Assembly: GCA_964034945.1 (NCBI GenBank)
Contig: OZ035961.1
Location: 89,778,991 to 89,842,990 of the forward strand
Source: Chrysopilus asiliformis
Taxonomy: Eukaryota; Arthropoda; Insecta; Diptera; Rhagionidae
Reading direction: 5' to 3'
Length of the DNA: 64,000 nucleotides
Made by a program: the position numbers and the translations under genes. Below the pieces are notes generated by a model. It saw only the letters and a program-made list of their open reading frames with translations. It made no database searches and was not told where the DNA came from. This document shows, in pieces, positions 45,366-54,560 of this stretch (position 1 is its first letter; each line of letters begins with the position of its first letter).

Positions 45366-45835
45366 ATATATAAAAATGAGTTTGTGTCTGTCTGTTCCTC
45401 TTTCACGCTAAAACGGCTGAACCGATAGACTTGAAATTTGGCATGAGTGTCTGTGGTAGTTCTGGTTCCAACATAGGCATACGGAAAAGTAGCGCGAGGG
45501 GTGGGGGCAGTAAGGGAAGGAGGTCAAGTGATTTCGAAACTTAGTTTTTGCTCTATGTTACTCTTTCGCGGGGAAACTACTAAACCGATTGGCCTGAAAT
45601 TTGGCATAGATGTTCGTCGGGGGTCCAGTCCCAACATAGACCCATTAAAAAGTAGCCCGAGAGGTGGGGGAGTAAGGGGAGGGGGTAAAGTGATCTCGAA
45701 ACTTAGCTCTTCCTCTATGTTACCCTTTCGCGGAGAAACTACCGAGCCGATTGGCCTGAAGTTTAGCTCCAACATATACCATAAAAAAAAATTGAAAATA
45801 CTTAACCCGACAACGACGGGTATGTAAGCTAGTAT
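45366..45835 (+). repeat. R4 repeat copy with internal duplication
   Basis: Opens ATATATAAAAATGAGTTTGT and closes ACGACGGGTATGTAAGCTAG, the inverse of 28010-28345. A segment of about 165 bp (GTGATTTCGAAACTTAG through TTTCGCGGGGAAACTAC and GATTGGCCTGAAATTTGG) is tandemly duplicated within it. Confidence 0.58.
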
Positions 45836-46330
45836 TATATATGTATCACACAGAGTATAAAAATAAGCAAATATGTAAAAACCACGAAATGTTTTTTTTT
45901 CAACAAAATATTTAAATATATTTGAATATTTAAATATAAACCCGGGATCTACTCATTATATGTTATTATGTTATTTAAAAAATTTGATGAAATTTAGATA
46001 TGGCTGGCTACAGGTGGCGAAATCGTTCCAAAAATTTATTAAAAATGCATTTTTCCGCAAAAGTTTAAAATTTTCATAGAAGACTTTTTTTTAAATCTAA
46101 GTTGAGGCGCGCACAGCTATGCTAAGTATGTAGAATGGTGCGAAAGTGGTAAGTAAAAGCAAACTTTAATGCATGCTGACGTAATGGTTTTCATATACAT
46201 ATTTCGAAAAGTCCAATTACGACTTAACCCTTTCAGTCACCACGTACACTATAGTGTACACACTTTTCAGAAGCCATAACTCATAACTTGACTTGGTAAA
46301 AAGTGTGTACACTATAGTGTACGTGGTGAC

Positions 46331-47795
46331 CAGTGTTGGGGCCAGATAATTATTTTTTTTATCTAGATAAAGATAAAGATAAATGCTCGTAATGATTATC
46401 TAGATAAGATAATAGATAATGAAAATATGAAAGATAATAGATAAGATAAGATAAAAAGCCAAATTATCTAGATGAATTTTTAGATAAATATTTATTTTGA
46501 CATTGCACAAAATTCAAAATTACGTACTAAAAAAAATAGCACAAAATTTTTTGCTTTTCTTGATTTCCAATTTAAATATAATAAGAAACGAAATAATAAT
46601 AAAAGAAAACGGATAAGAAACGTTATCGTAACGTAACGAAATAACGAAATGATTTTCGGGCTTTTTCTTCAAAATTACGTTATAATGAACGTTATAGAAA
46701 TTCAATTCCGTTACCATAACGAAAAACGAAAAAAATATTACGTTTTTTCGTTGTTTATTAGTATTTCCTTATTTTGTTCAGTATTATTTTTTGTGAAATT
46801 TCCCACAAAAGTTCATCAAGTATAACCCCACAGACATAAAATATAATCAAAAATATTGGAGTAGTGTTTTTAATCGTATTTTGATTCTAAATCGGATTTT
46901 GTTTTGGCCAGATTCACTCTATTTCTGGAGATACAAAAATGGAAATCTTCTAAGCAAGTTTTTTGGTAGCGAAAAGATTTTCTTTTTAGTAACTCCAGAA
47001 GTAGAGCGAAATTCTATAAAAAAAATTCTATATCTTTGATATCAAAATCACGCTTTTGTGGAGACAGTTTTTTTAATGAACAAAACTTTTGTGTGATTTT
47101 TTGTCTTTTGTATTTTTTATTGATTTTTTAACTTAATAATCACATTTTTTTCCGTTTTTATTTGTATTTTCTTTTTGCTGAGTTTTATTATTTGTTATAC
47201 AATTTATTTTTATGGAAACTGAACTGAATTACTTTGTGATAAACTATTATTACAGTGCGTTTTTTTTTGTTTTCAGTTTCAATACAATGTGTAACGGAAT
47301 AATAACATTATAACGTAACGAAATTAAGTTTTTTATCGATACAAAACGAAATAACGTCACGAAATATAAGTTTAATTTTGCTACGTAAGGAAATTTATAA
47401 CGTTATGATTTTTTATTTCGTTCATAGCCCGGTTTACACTTGGCAACAGTTACTGGCAGAACTTTTTTTATGGACAAGAGAAGAGAGGCGAGGGAAAGAG
47501 TGACACTTCGCTTCCTTGTCCGTAAACAAAAATTGTTGCCAAGTATAAAACTGTTCCTAAAAAAAGTTTTTAGGTTTTCAAAAGTATGCAGAAAACAATT
47601 TCGTTTCAGCATTTTTTCAGATTTAATTTTTTGATTTTCGGTGGTAACGATTATCTCTAGATAAATGGGATTTTCCTTTATCTAGATAAGATAAAGATAA
47701 CTTTTTTGGGGTGTTATCTAGATAAGATAAAGATAACATTTTTTTTTATCTAGATGATTATCTAGATAATTATTATCTAGATAACCCCAACACTG
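46331..47795. mobile_element. hAT-like element with TATCTAGATA clusters, 1465 bp
   Basis: CAGTGTTGGGG/CCCCAACACTG ends with a perfect 8-bp TSD GTGGTGAC (46323-46330, 47796-47803). Both subterminal zones hold many TATCTAGATAA and AAGATAAAGATAA motifs. Inside them is a second layer at about 46615-47410 with AACGAAATAACG/CGTTATTTCG motifs, and a small inverted-repeat element at about 47428-47557. No transposase recognised. Confidence 0.8.
47428..47557. repeat. Small inverted repeat nested in the hAT-like element
   Basis: TTTACACTTGGCAACA at the left pairs with TGTTGCCAAGTATAAA at the right, about 85 bp apart. The middle has a GAAGAGAGGCGAGGGAAAGAG purine run. It may be a MITE; no TSD identified. 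Confidence 0.4.
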
Positions 47796-47815
47796 GTGGT
47801 GACTGAAAGGGTTAA

Positions 47816-48322
47816 ATGCATTTGTGACCCAATTTTGATTTTTTGAGTAAAAAGCTGGACTACAGTGGACGTAATTTAAGAAAAATTAAAATTTTCGATT
47901 TTTTTTTTTGTTTTAAATGAGTACTAATAGCTTAAACATCATTAATTTGTATAGAGAGTATTTTTAACCCCCATAGAAAAAAATATGTACTGAAAGGGTT
48001 AAGCACCATTCCGCACCGCTTACCATCGTAGAACGCACCTAATCTCAATTTTGCAATCAAAATAAATAGCGGATGTTTAAAATTTAGTAGACTAAGAGAG
48101 AAATTTAAATTTAAGTTATGGTAACAATGAGTTTTTAATGACGGAGATTAAAAAATGATAGCACAAGTGATTTTACGAAATAAATATGAATTTTTAGTTT
48201 TATATCATTATTATAAGGGAAAATTTCTAGACACTTACCAGCAGAAAATTTTCTGTACGATTTCAGTAATTTTATTTTATTTGATCTTTTTACGAGTACT
48301 TTAACAAAAACTTAAAAAAAAA
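47816..48322. other. 5' flank of the DUF1091-type gene
   Basis: A second CTGAAAGGGTTAA end at 47993-48005 suggests an additional truncated piggyBac-like copy. No TATA box in convincing position was identified. Confidence 0.35.
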
Positions 48323-48939
48323 ATGAAGTTCATAAGTTTATTTTATATTTTTGTAGCAGTTGCGATGTTTTGTAAAGTAAGATTTTAAATGTGATATTTT
48401 TGATCTATTCGTAATTCAATTTTTGCTAATATTTCAATTTTATTTTAATACAGATCCGGGGTGATTCTTGGCATGTAGAATTTCCAGTAGCTGAGCTAAA
48501 AACTCACGTTCCTTATGTTCATGGCAATGTTTCAATTATACAAAAAATCTACTGGACTGCCAATCTTTTTTATGATATTTCATTTGATAAAATGAGCTTT
48601 TCGGCATTTGTTTATTTAACGGATGACTTCCGAAATATGACGATTTTCAATTTTACTAGAAATGTATGTCAAATTTTCCGAAGCAGAGATGTAATTAGTA
48701 AATGGTTTGTAAGTCTCGCTCTAAGCAAGGTAAATATATCCAAGCAATGTCCAATAAAAGCAGGATATTATTTTGTTAAGCCACTGAAGATCACATCCGA
48801 TGATTTCCCGAAATTCTTGAGGCTCCCCAGTTTTTTACGTACTGCAATGATATTTGTAGATGTTTTTGATATTTCTAATAAAAAACAAGTGAAACTTTTT
48901 ACTGTTTTTAACAAAGTTCGTTTAATTTTTAAAGATTGA
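48323..48939 (+). CDS. Small secreted protein, DUF1091-type (ML-like), two exons
   Basis: Exon 1 (48323-48376) encodes the N-terminal hydrophobic stretch MKFISLFYIFVAVAMFC, a clear signal peptide. After a 77-bp GT/AG intron, exon 2 (48454-48939) completes a 179-residue protein. The pattern C90 ... C117-P-I followed by KAGYYFVKPLKI and a C-terminal FDVFDISNKKQ-like beta stretch fits the DUF1091 family of dipteran secreted proteins, which are related to the MD-2 lipid-recognition fold. Three NxS/T sites (NVS, NMT, NIS) suggest glycosylation. Relatives are tissue-restricted and thought to bind small hydrophobic ligands; the ligand here is unknown. The short intron right after the signal peptide is typical of the family. 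AATAAA follows at 48985. Confidence 0.82.
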
Positions 48940-48984
48940 TTTCTGCGAAACAAGAAATTCTTAATTTTCAACCGGAGTTTTTGA

Positions 48985-48990
48985 AATAAA
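48985..48990 (+). terminator. Polyadenylation signal of the DUF1091-type gene
   Basis: Canonical AATAAA about 46 bases after the stop codon. Confidence 0.6.
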
Positions 48991-49149
48991 CAATGTCTCA
49001 GATTTTCATTAATTGAAGAAAAAAAATTAATTATTAATGTTAAGAGTTTGTTTCTATATTGTCTAATTATATTTTAATTGTCGTATTTTTTTAAATTGTT
49101 GAATAAATTGTTTTTAAGTTTTAGGAAAAAACCCTTTTTAACAGCTTTT

Positions 49150-49520
49150 ATTTACTATAATTGATTTAAGGCTTTTATTTAGCTTGTCTTCCGATCTGTT
49201 TGTCGTCTGTCAGGGTCAAATGTTGCAATTTAATTTTGACCAACTTCCACTCATCCGATTGGCTTGAAACTTTGCACACATACGTAACTCTGACATACAA
49301 TATTTTCATTACTTCGTCCTTGTAAGTATTATCCTTTTTCTCAAGTTTTCCGGAAATAAAAAATTCATCTGGGGGCTTCAGTTAAATCCGATTCTGATAT
49401 TAAAAAGTCTGTAAGGATAACGGAAGATCCTGTAAGGATAACGTGATTATACTATTCCTCAAATTTCCCGGAAAAAAAAACTCATCTGAAGTCTATAAAA
49501 AGTCCATAACGACAACGGAA
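49150..49520 (+). repeat. R3 repeat copy with leader
   Basis: The leader GGCTTTTATTTAGCTTGTCT and GTCAGGGTCAAATG is followed by CGTAACTCTGACATACAAT and about two AAGGATAACG units. This is the copy with the fullest left part. Confidence 0.65.
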
Positions 49521-49779
49521 GGTCCGTACAAGCGTTTTTAGTCATACTAATCAAATACAAAATGATTGTATCCTTTGATTAAATTGTACCCGTTCAAAGT
49601 ACATCGACAAAAAAAAATTTGAAAATTGATTTCTACCGTTAGTGTGTTAAAAACCAACTGTAAATATTCAAATTTTTGAAGAATTTCTTAATTTATACAT
49701 AATTTATAACGATGACGTTATATTTTATAAAAAGATTAAGAAATTTCGACGTTAGGAGCGCTATTCAAAAGAAGCAAAA

Positions 49780-49935
49780 TCCCATTTTTACTTTCCTCTT
49801 CTACGGAGACAGACTTGAGAACTGGGTGAGATAGACAGTTTCTGATCAATACGAAATCCGGTTGAGGCAAAATTATGAGGACGTCCGTGAGTCTGTCTGT
49901 CGGTGTATCGGTCTGTCCGTTTTACGTATCTGAAT
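49780..49935 (-). repeat. R2 repeat, left part of the host site of the nest
   Basis: TTTACTTTCCTCTTCTACGG, TTTCTGATCAATACGAAATC and a GTCTGTCTGTCGG tract end in GTCCGTTTTACGTATCT. It continues at 53661 with TTTAAATAACTCGAGAAGG, so the cluster at 49936-53659 interrupts one R2 copy. Confidence 0.65.
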
Positions 49936-50630
49936 GTGCCGCTCCTCATAAGAGTAAATAGGCAAGTAACTCTCAAAAACTCTCGAGAGTTACTCGCAGG
50001 AGGTTGTCCATTTGAGAGTTTATTTAGGGCGATTTTTCTCTTTTCAAGATTTTTTTGACATCTTGCTTAAGCGAGTTCTCGAGAGCTACTAGCGAAATTC
50101 AAACGCCGTTCGTATCTGGCGAGAAACTCTTCGAGAGTTCAGTGGGTGCCTGTTATAGCATTCAGCACCGAGACAATTTTAAGGAACCGGGTTTCGGTGC
50201 TAGAATCTTCGAGAACCGGGTACCCGGTTCTGGAACCGGTGCTGAAAATGTAAAGAAAAAATAAGAAATTACCAGTAAAAAATTGCAATTGCGACATTAA
50301 ATTTAAACCTATACCACGGAACAATTACTATTATAGAAAGGAAAGCTCTAACAAAATTTTTTGCGTTGGAAGCGTACATCCGAAAATTACAGTTAAAAAA
50401 TTCACATTTTGAATGACTGTGGGTGGCATAAGAAAACATCATATTTGATTTTTTTTCATCGAGTGTATGACAGCAGAAAGGAGAAGTAACACAGGGACTA
50501 CATTAGCTTTTATTTCTGGTATACCAGCAAAATTGGTCGCTAAAAAGCCTGTGTGGACCAATCTGGTTTACCAGTTTTTCTGGTAAGACCGCATTGGTAT
50601 ACCATTTTCGTAGACAGCGCTGGTATACCA

Positions 50631-50821
50631 GGAGTGGAATTCCGTAACTTTACTTTTTCTTCTAACTCGAAACAAGCGTTTGTTTCGAGTTAGAAGAAAA
50701 AGTAGTATTCGCTGTCTCTATTTCGACCAAAATAAATGACAGGGCAAAACAGAGCTAGCGAATACTACTTTTTCTTCTAACTCGATACAAACGCTTGAAG
50801 CAAGTTATGGAATATCACTCC
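50631..50821. mobile_element. MITE of the GGAGTG-ATTCCGTAACT family, copy 2
   Basis: Arms GGAGTGGAATTCCGTAACTT... and the complement ending TATGGAATATCACTCC. Resembles 37618-37784, with TTCTAACTCGAAACAAGCG in the left arm. It lies between the left TIR and the MADF remnant of the Harbinger-like element. Confidence 0.72.
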
Positions 50822-50847
50822 AGATTTTGACATTTCAATTGATTAAA

Positions 50848-51081
50848 ATGGCGGAAATGAAATTTTCACGGAGCGAAATTATTAAATTGATAAATATTTT
50901 TCGCGAAAAAGAATGGTTGTGGAATTCAAAATCAAATAATTATCGAAGAATTGATTTGAAAAAAAGAGCATGGGAAAATATTGCCAAAGAATTGAGTTTA
51001 ACTGTGGAAAGTGTGAAAAAGAAAATGAAAGGAATTCGTTCGTATATCATATTTAGCTTCGATATCATATTTATCCCGTAA
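50848..51081 (+). pseudogene. MADF-domain protein fragment of a Harbinger-like element
   Basis: From ATG at 50848 the frame reads MAEMKFSRSEIIKLINIFRE, then EWLWNSKSNNYRRIDLKKRA and WENIAKELSLTVESVKKKMK. The order of W, Y, R and K residues is that of a MADF (Myb/SANT-like) domain up to its third helix. The frame then runs into unrelated AT-rich codons and stops, so the C-terminal part is lost. In intact elements this protein helps transposase reach DNA; here it is presumably non-functional. Confidence 0.65.
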
Positions 51082-51225
51082 TGCTAAAAAGGGATTTACC
51101 CAATATTGTCTTCGTTTTTTCAAATTTATCAAAAGTTCTTCTTCCTCCAAACATTTTAAAGCCAATATTTTGGCAATTTTAATTTTCTGTTCGCGGTTTA
51201 ACGACATGTCAAAATTCAAAATCAT
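51075..51225 (-). pseudogene. Possible transposase N-terminus of a Harbinger-like element
   Basis: Minus-strand frame starting MILNFDMSLNREQKIKIAKI followed by LKKRRQYWVNPFLALRDK. The basic RRQYWVNP-type segment is typical of insect Harbinger-type transposase N-termini, and its position facing the MADF fragment supports the reading. The catalytic domain is missing. Recognition is by memory of the family pattern only. Confidence 0.5.
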
Positions 51226-52300
51226 ACTGAAATGTCATACCAGAATTGGCCCACGCAAAAAAAAACTAGTAGGCTATTATTTTTGGTGAACCAGCTAGTA
51301 TACCAGAAATAAAACCTAATGTAGTCCCTGTGTAAGACAACAAAACCAATTTCTATAGTGTAGTGCTTACTCTAGTGGAAGTTAATGAGGAAAGGTCTTA
51401 TTTTCCATTCTATATAATAGTTGTTCCCTGCCTATACATAAAAAAACCATTTTAACTTTACAGGAAATTTAATATTTTCTGTGAGCGCATATAAATCTAT
51501 TATATTGTCGTTGTTTTAAAGAGACTTTGTAAAGAAAATGTAATCGGATGGCTTAATTTTGCATTAATCTTTTAATTTACAGTTATTATTAACAGAAATA
51601 TGTACTTACAAATATGTATTTCGTATATATTCAGCAGCGAACGAACAGTATTTTGATATTTTAGCATGTAAGAAATTGCTTGCTTTCAGCACCGAAAACC
51701 GGGTAATTTTACCCAATTCAAACCCGGTTTTCGGTTCCAGAAAATGGCCGGGATTCCCGGGTACCCGGGTTTCGGGTACCCGGGATTGAATGCTCTAGTG
51801 CCTGTCGACTAGAGAGCAGTGATGCGCATTTGATACATTTGTATCAATTTCGATACTTCTTTTTCATAAATTTCACTTTTGATACAAAGATACATTTTTC
51901 CCTAAATATCATGAAATTGATACTTTTTTTAAAAAATGACAGTAAAAGGTTTTTTTCAAATTAAAATTGTATCAGTCAACATTATGCGGAAGTTGGTAAA
52001 CACTACACAAATTATCGCATTATCCTGAACTCAGCCTGCCTGTAATCTTAAGCAAGAAATAAGCCGTGTTGCTATGTAAATACAATTCATTTTCCTGAAT
52101 ATGTGCAGACGAATAAGACGGACAGTTTCAGAACTAAATGTGATAAAAACAAAAAAAGTCCAACCGCTTTGACTTGAGCACGGTGGAATGTATTATGTTT
52201 TCAAAAGAATTATATGAAAATATTATACTCCAGTAATTCTGTAGTTTTATTTTTTCTTTACGTAATTAACTGTGTTATTTAAACCAATGAAATGTTTTTT

Positions 52301-53289
52301 ATACACTTTCTATTAAGTTGGATTGTCGCGACCTACCTACCTACCTGGCTGGCTACCTATGTGTCTATCTCTGGAATCTTTGGAACCTTATATCTCCGAA
52401 ACTATGCAACCTAGGAAGATGAAATTTTGTCACCTTGCGTAGTTCCGGTGATAGTTCAATATTTTTACTACTCCATCCTTGTAAGGATAATGGAAGGTCC
52501 TGTAAGGATAACGCAAATATCCTTTTTCCCATTTTTTCCGGGAAAAACTGGCATCAGGGGGTTTTCGGGGTCGCTGATCACGAATTCGGTGTTAGATTTT
52601 CAAAATTCAAAACGGAAGGTCCTGCAAGGATAATGCAAATATCCTTTTTCCCATTTTTTCCAGGAAAAAATGGAATCAGGGGGTTTTCGGGGTCGCTGAT
52701 CACGAATTCGGTGTTAGATTTTCAAAATTCAAAACGGAAGGTCCTGTAAGGATGACGCACATATCCTTTTCCCTTTTTTTCCGGGAAAAAATGGCATCAG
52801 GGGGTTTTGAGGTCGCTGAATCCGATTCTGACATTTAAAATTCTGTAAGGATAACGGAATGTCCTGCAAAGATAACGTGAGTTTCCTTTTGCTCAAAGTT
52901 CCCGCGAAAGATCTTTTCTGGAGGTTTTTGGTAGGCTAATTCAAGGCTAAAAAGTATAAAATAAAAAAAAAACACTTTAAAAAACAAGTTTTATAACCTT
53001 ATACACTTTCAAAATGCACTAAAAAGTAAAAAACAAATTTAAAGTTTCACAAAAAATGTTTTTATAAATTGCGTGTTGTTGTGAAAATATAAAGTGTGTG
53101 ACGTTGCATTTGCTCTTGAATCTGTAATAGCGGTTTCATACTGTGCAACGCAGCCCACTTTATATTTTCACAACAACACGCAATTTATAAAAACATTTTT
53201 TGTGAAACTTTAAATTTGTTTTTTACTTTTTAGTGCATTTTGAAAGTGTATAAGGTTATAAAACTTGTTTTTTAAAGTGTTTTTTTTTT
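52301..53289. repeat. R3 copy plus long hairpin, inserted in hAT-like element B
   Basis: Absent from the equivalent place in element A. Starts near ATACACTTTCTATTAAG, with a (CTAC)n tract at about 52330, then AAGGATAATGGAAGGTCC units with two nearly identical 120-bp blocks (GATCACGAATTCGGTG twice), and ends with the palindrome at 52963-53289. Whether it came in one or two steps is unclear. Confidence 0.65.
52963..53289. repeat. Long palindrome, 134-bp arms
   Basis: 52963-53096 is the exact or nearly exact reverse complement of 53156-53289; no mismatch was noticed reading through. The 59-base spacer starts TGTGACGTTGCA and ends TGCAACGCAGCC, so it also has a short internal pairing. Arm landmarks: ACTTTAAAAAACAAGTTTTA, TGCACTAAAAAGTAAAAAAC and AATTGCGTGTTGTTGTGAAA. 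Confidence 0.9.
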
Positions 53290-53660
53290 TTTTGTTATAC
53301 GTTTGATTTTTTGTATGTGATTATATAGAAGAATCGACCTGCTAGTTTTGAAATTATACCTAACAAATAATCTGAAAATTATGATTTTTTCCGAAAATAA
53401 AATTGTTGCTGCTTTTTTTACATTTTTACGTCTTTTCCTTAGGTTGATACTTTTTGATACTTTTTTCTGAAAAATTTGATACAAAAATTTTTTTATCATG
53501 CGCATCACTGCTAGAGAGTAGAGTCACTTTTGACAGCTCACAGAAACTAGCTCGCGAGTTTTTGCGAGTTTCTGCGAGCGACTCTCAGAGACGTGTCCAT
53601 TTGCAAGTAGCTGCTATCGAGAGGTTCTCGCCGGCATTTACTCTCATGTGGAGCGGCACT

Positions 53661-53721
53661 TTTAAATAACTCGAGAAGGCATTTAAATAACTCGAGAAGG
53701 CATTTAAATAACTCGAGAAGG
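53661..53721. repeat. 21-bp tandem triplication at the nest border
   Basis: TTTAAATAACTCGAGAAGGC recurs at 53661, 53682 and 53703 with a 21-bp period. Other R2 copies have this segment once, so it is a local expansion beside the insertion. Confidence 0.75.
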
Positions 53722-54560
53722 CGCGACCTGAAATTTTTTGCAAATAAGTTTTGCAAAAACCGTAGTTTTCTATCAGCTTTTGGTAATGCTAGCTATAATG
53801 GATACCTCTCATACTTTTTTTTTTTAAAAACATTTTTTTTTAATTTCTCGAAACCTATGCGCTTTTTGGAAAAAATGAATAGAACAAAATTTAAATGATA
53901 TAAAATTTTCTACACGTTCTGCGTTAATTTTTTTATTTCTAACGTTTCTCAACGTCTATTTCATATGCAGGGCAGTTTGGCAGGGCAGTTTGGCAGGGCA
54001 AACACATGATAGATTAAACAAAATCTGAAGCGGACTTACTCATTTTTTAAAAGGAAGGTCACAGTTGAAAGATAACTAGCCGCTAGTCGATTAGTAAAGG
54101 TGCGTGTTCTTTGTTGGTCATTAATTTTTGAATTAAGATGTTCCTTTTAAAAAATGAGGCTCATTATAGTTCTACGATAATTCAAAAACAATTAATTTTA
54201 GAAATAGCGGGACAATGGGTTTCTTATTATTCATCAAAACCTACTGTTTTTGATTGGCCTACAAGCAACATGGCAAAATTTGCCCTGCGTATGAAATAGA
54301 CGCCAGTCCTCAACATATTTAAAAAAGAAAAATAAGTTTTTTGAAAATTTCTGGGAAACTATGCGCTGTGATGAAAAAAATGCATATAACCAAATTCAAA
54401 GGTTCTAAAATTTCCTGCGCTTTTTCTTTGAAAGGTGTTTACGTATCTTTATCAGCTCGCGAGATATTTGAAAAAATATTATTTCTTACACATTTTTTTC
54501 GAAACTAAATATTGCAGAGGAAAGTTTTGTGTTGAAAAAAAACATCACAACTGATGTTTT
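53722..54560 (-). repeat. R2 repeat, right part, with an inserted TIR element
   Basis: Inverse of R2: AAAAACCGTAGTTTTCTATC, TTTCTCGAAACCTATGCGC, then TATCAGCTCGCGAGATATTT and CTTTCCGTCGG. The TIR element at 53957-54303 lies within it. Confidence 0.55.
53957..54303. mobile_element. TIR element with GCAGGGCA ends
   Basis: CGTCTATTTCATATGCAGGG at the left pairs with CCCTGCGTATGAAATAGACG at the right. GGCAGGGCAGTTT is repeated just inside the left end. A TSD was not established. The interior frame (about 54140-54300) has no recognisable domain. Confidence 0.6.

Larger units (their letters stand above)
46228..47811. mobile_element. piggyBac-like MITE, split by a hAT-like element
   Basis: TTAA at 46224-46227 and 47812-47815 flanks CCCTTTCAGTCACCACG and its complement GTGGTGACTGAAAGGG. 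Directly inside are paired GTACACTATAGTGTAC palindromes. Excising the hAT-like element at 46331-47795 plus one TSD leaves an element of about 111 bp that is almost one palindrome. No coding sequence. Confidence 0.8.
50490..51332. mobile_element. Deleted Harbinger-like element with two ORF remnants
   Basis: The TIR CACAGGGACTACATTAG continues into TTTTATTTCTGGTATACCAG and is repeated inverted at the right end, with a perfect TAA duplication (50487-50489, 51333-51335). Convergent remnants are a MADF-domain N-terminus (plus strand) and a short basic ORF that looks like a transposase N-terminus (minus strand). Harbinger elements are known to encode a transposase and a separate Myb/SANT (MADF)-like protein, so this looks like an internal deletion derivative keeping the outer ends of both genes. 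A MITE sits at 50631-50821. Confidence 0.82.
50154..51797. mobile_element. hAT-like element with CCGGGTACCCGG clusters
   Basis: A perfect 8-bp TSD GTGCCTGT (50146-50153, 51798-51805) flanks ends TATAGCATTCA and the complement of TAGAGCATTCA. CAGCACCGA-type and GGGTACCC motifs cluster at both subterminal zones (50165-50245, 51688-51785). A Harbinger-like element (50490-51332) is inserted within; without it about 800 bp remain. Confidence 0.78.
51817..53510. mobile_element. hAT-like element B, relative of 23888-25543
   Basis: A perfect 8-bp TSD CTAGAGAG (51809-51816, 53511-53518) with full ends CAGTGATGCGCAT/ATGCGCATCACTG. Shares both flanking portions with element A, including GATACTTCTTTTTCATAAAT and GACGAATAAGACGGACAG. 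Instead of the TA element it carries an R3 repeat and a long hairpin (about 52301-53289). Without the insert it is about 700 bp. Confidence 0.85.
49936..53659. mobile_element. Outer MITE of a nested cluster (GTGCCGCTCC ends)
   Basis: GTGCCGCTCCTCATAAGAGT at the left pairs with ACTCTCATGTGGAGCGGCAC at the right. Removing two hAT-like insertions (50154-51797 and 51817-53510) with their TSDs leaves about 370 bp, rich in CTCGAGAG, GCGAGTTT and ACTCTCGAGAGTTAC motifs. The TSD is unclear. Non-coding. Confidence 0.68.
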
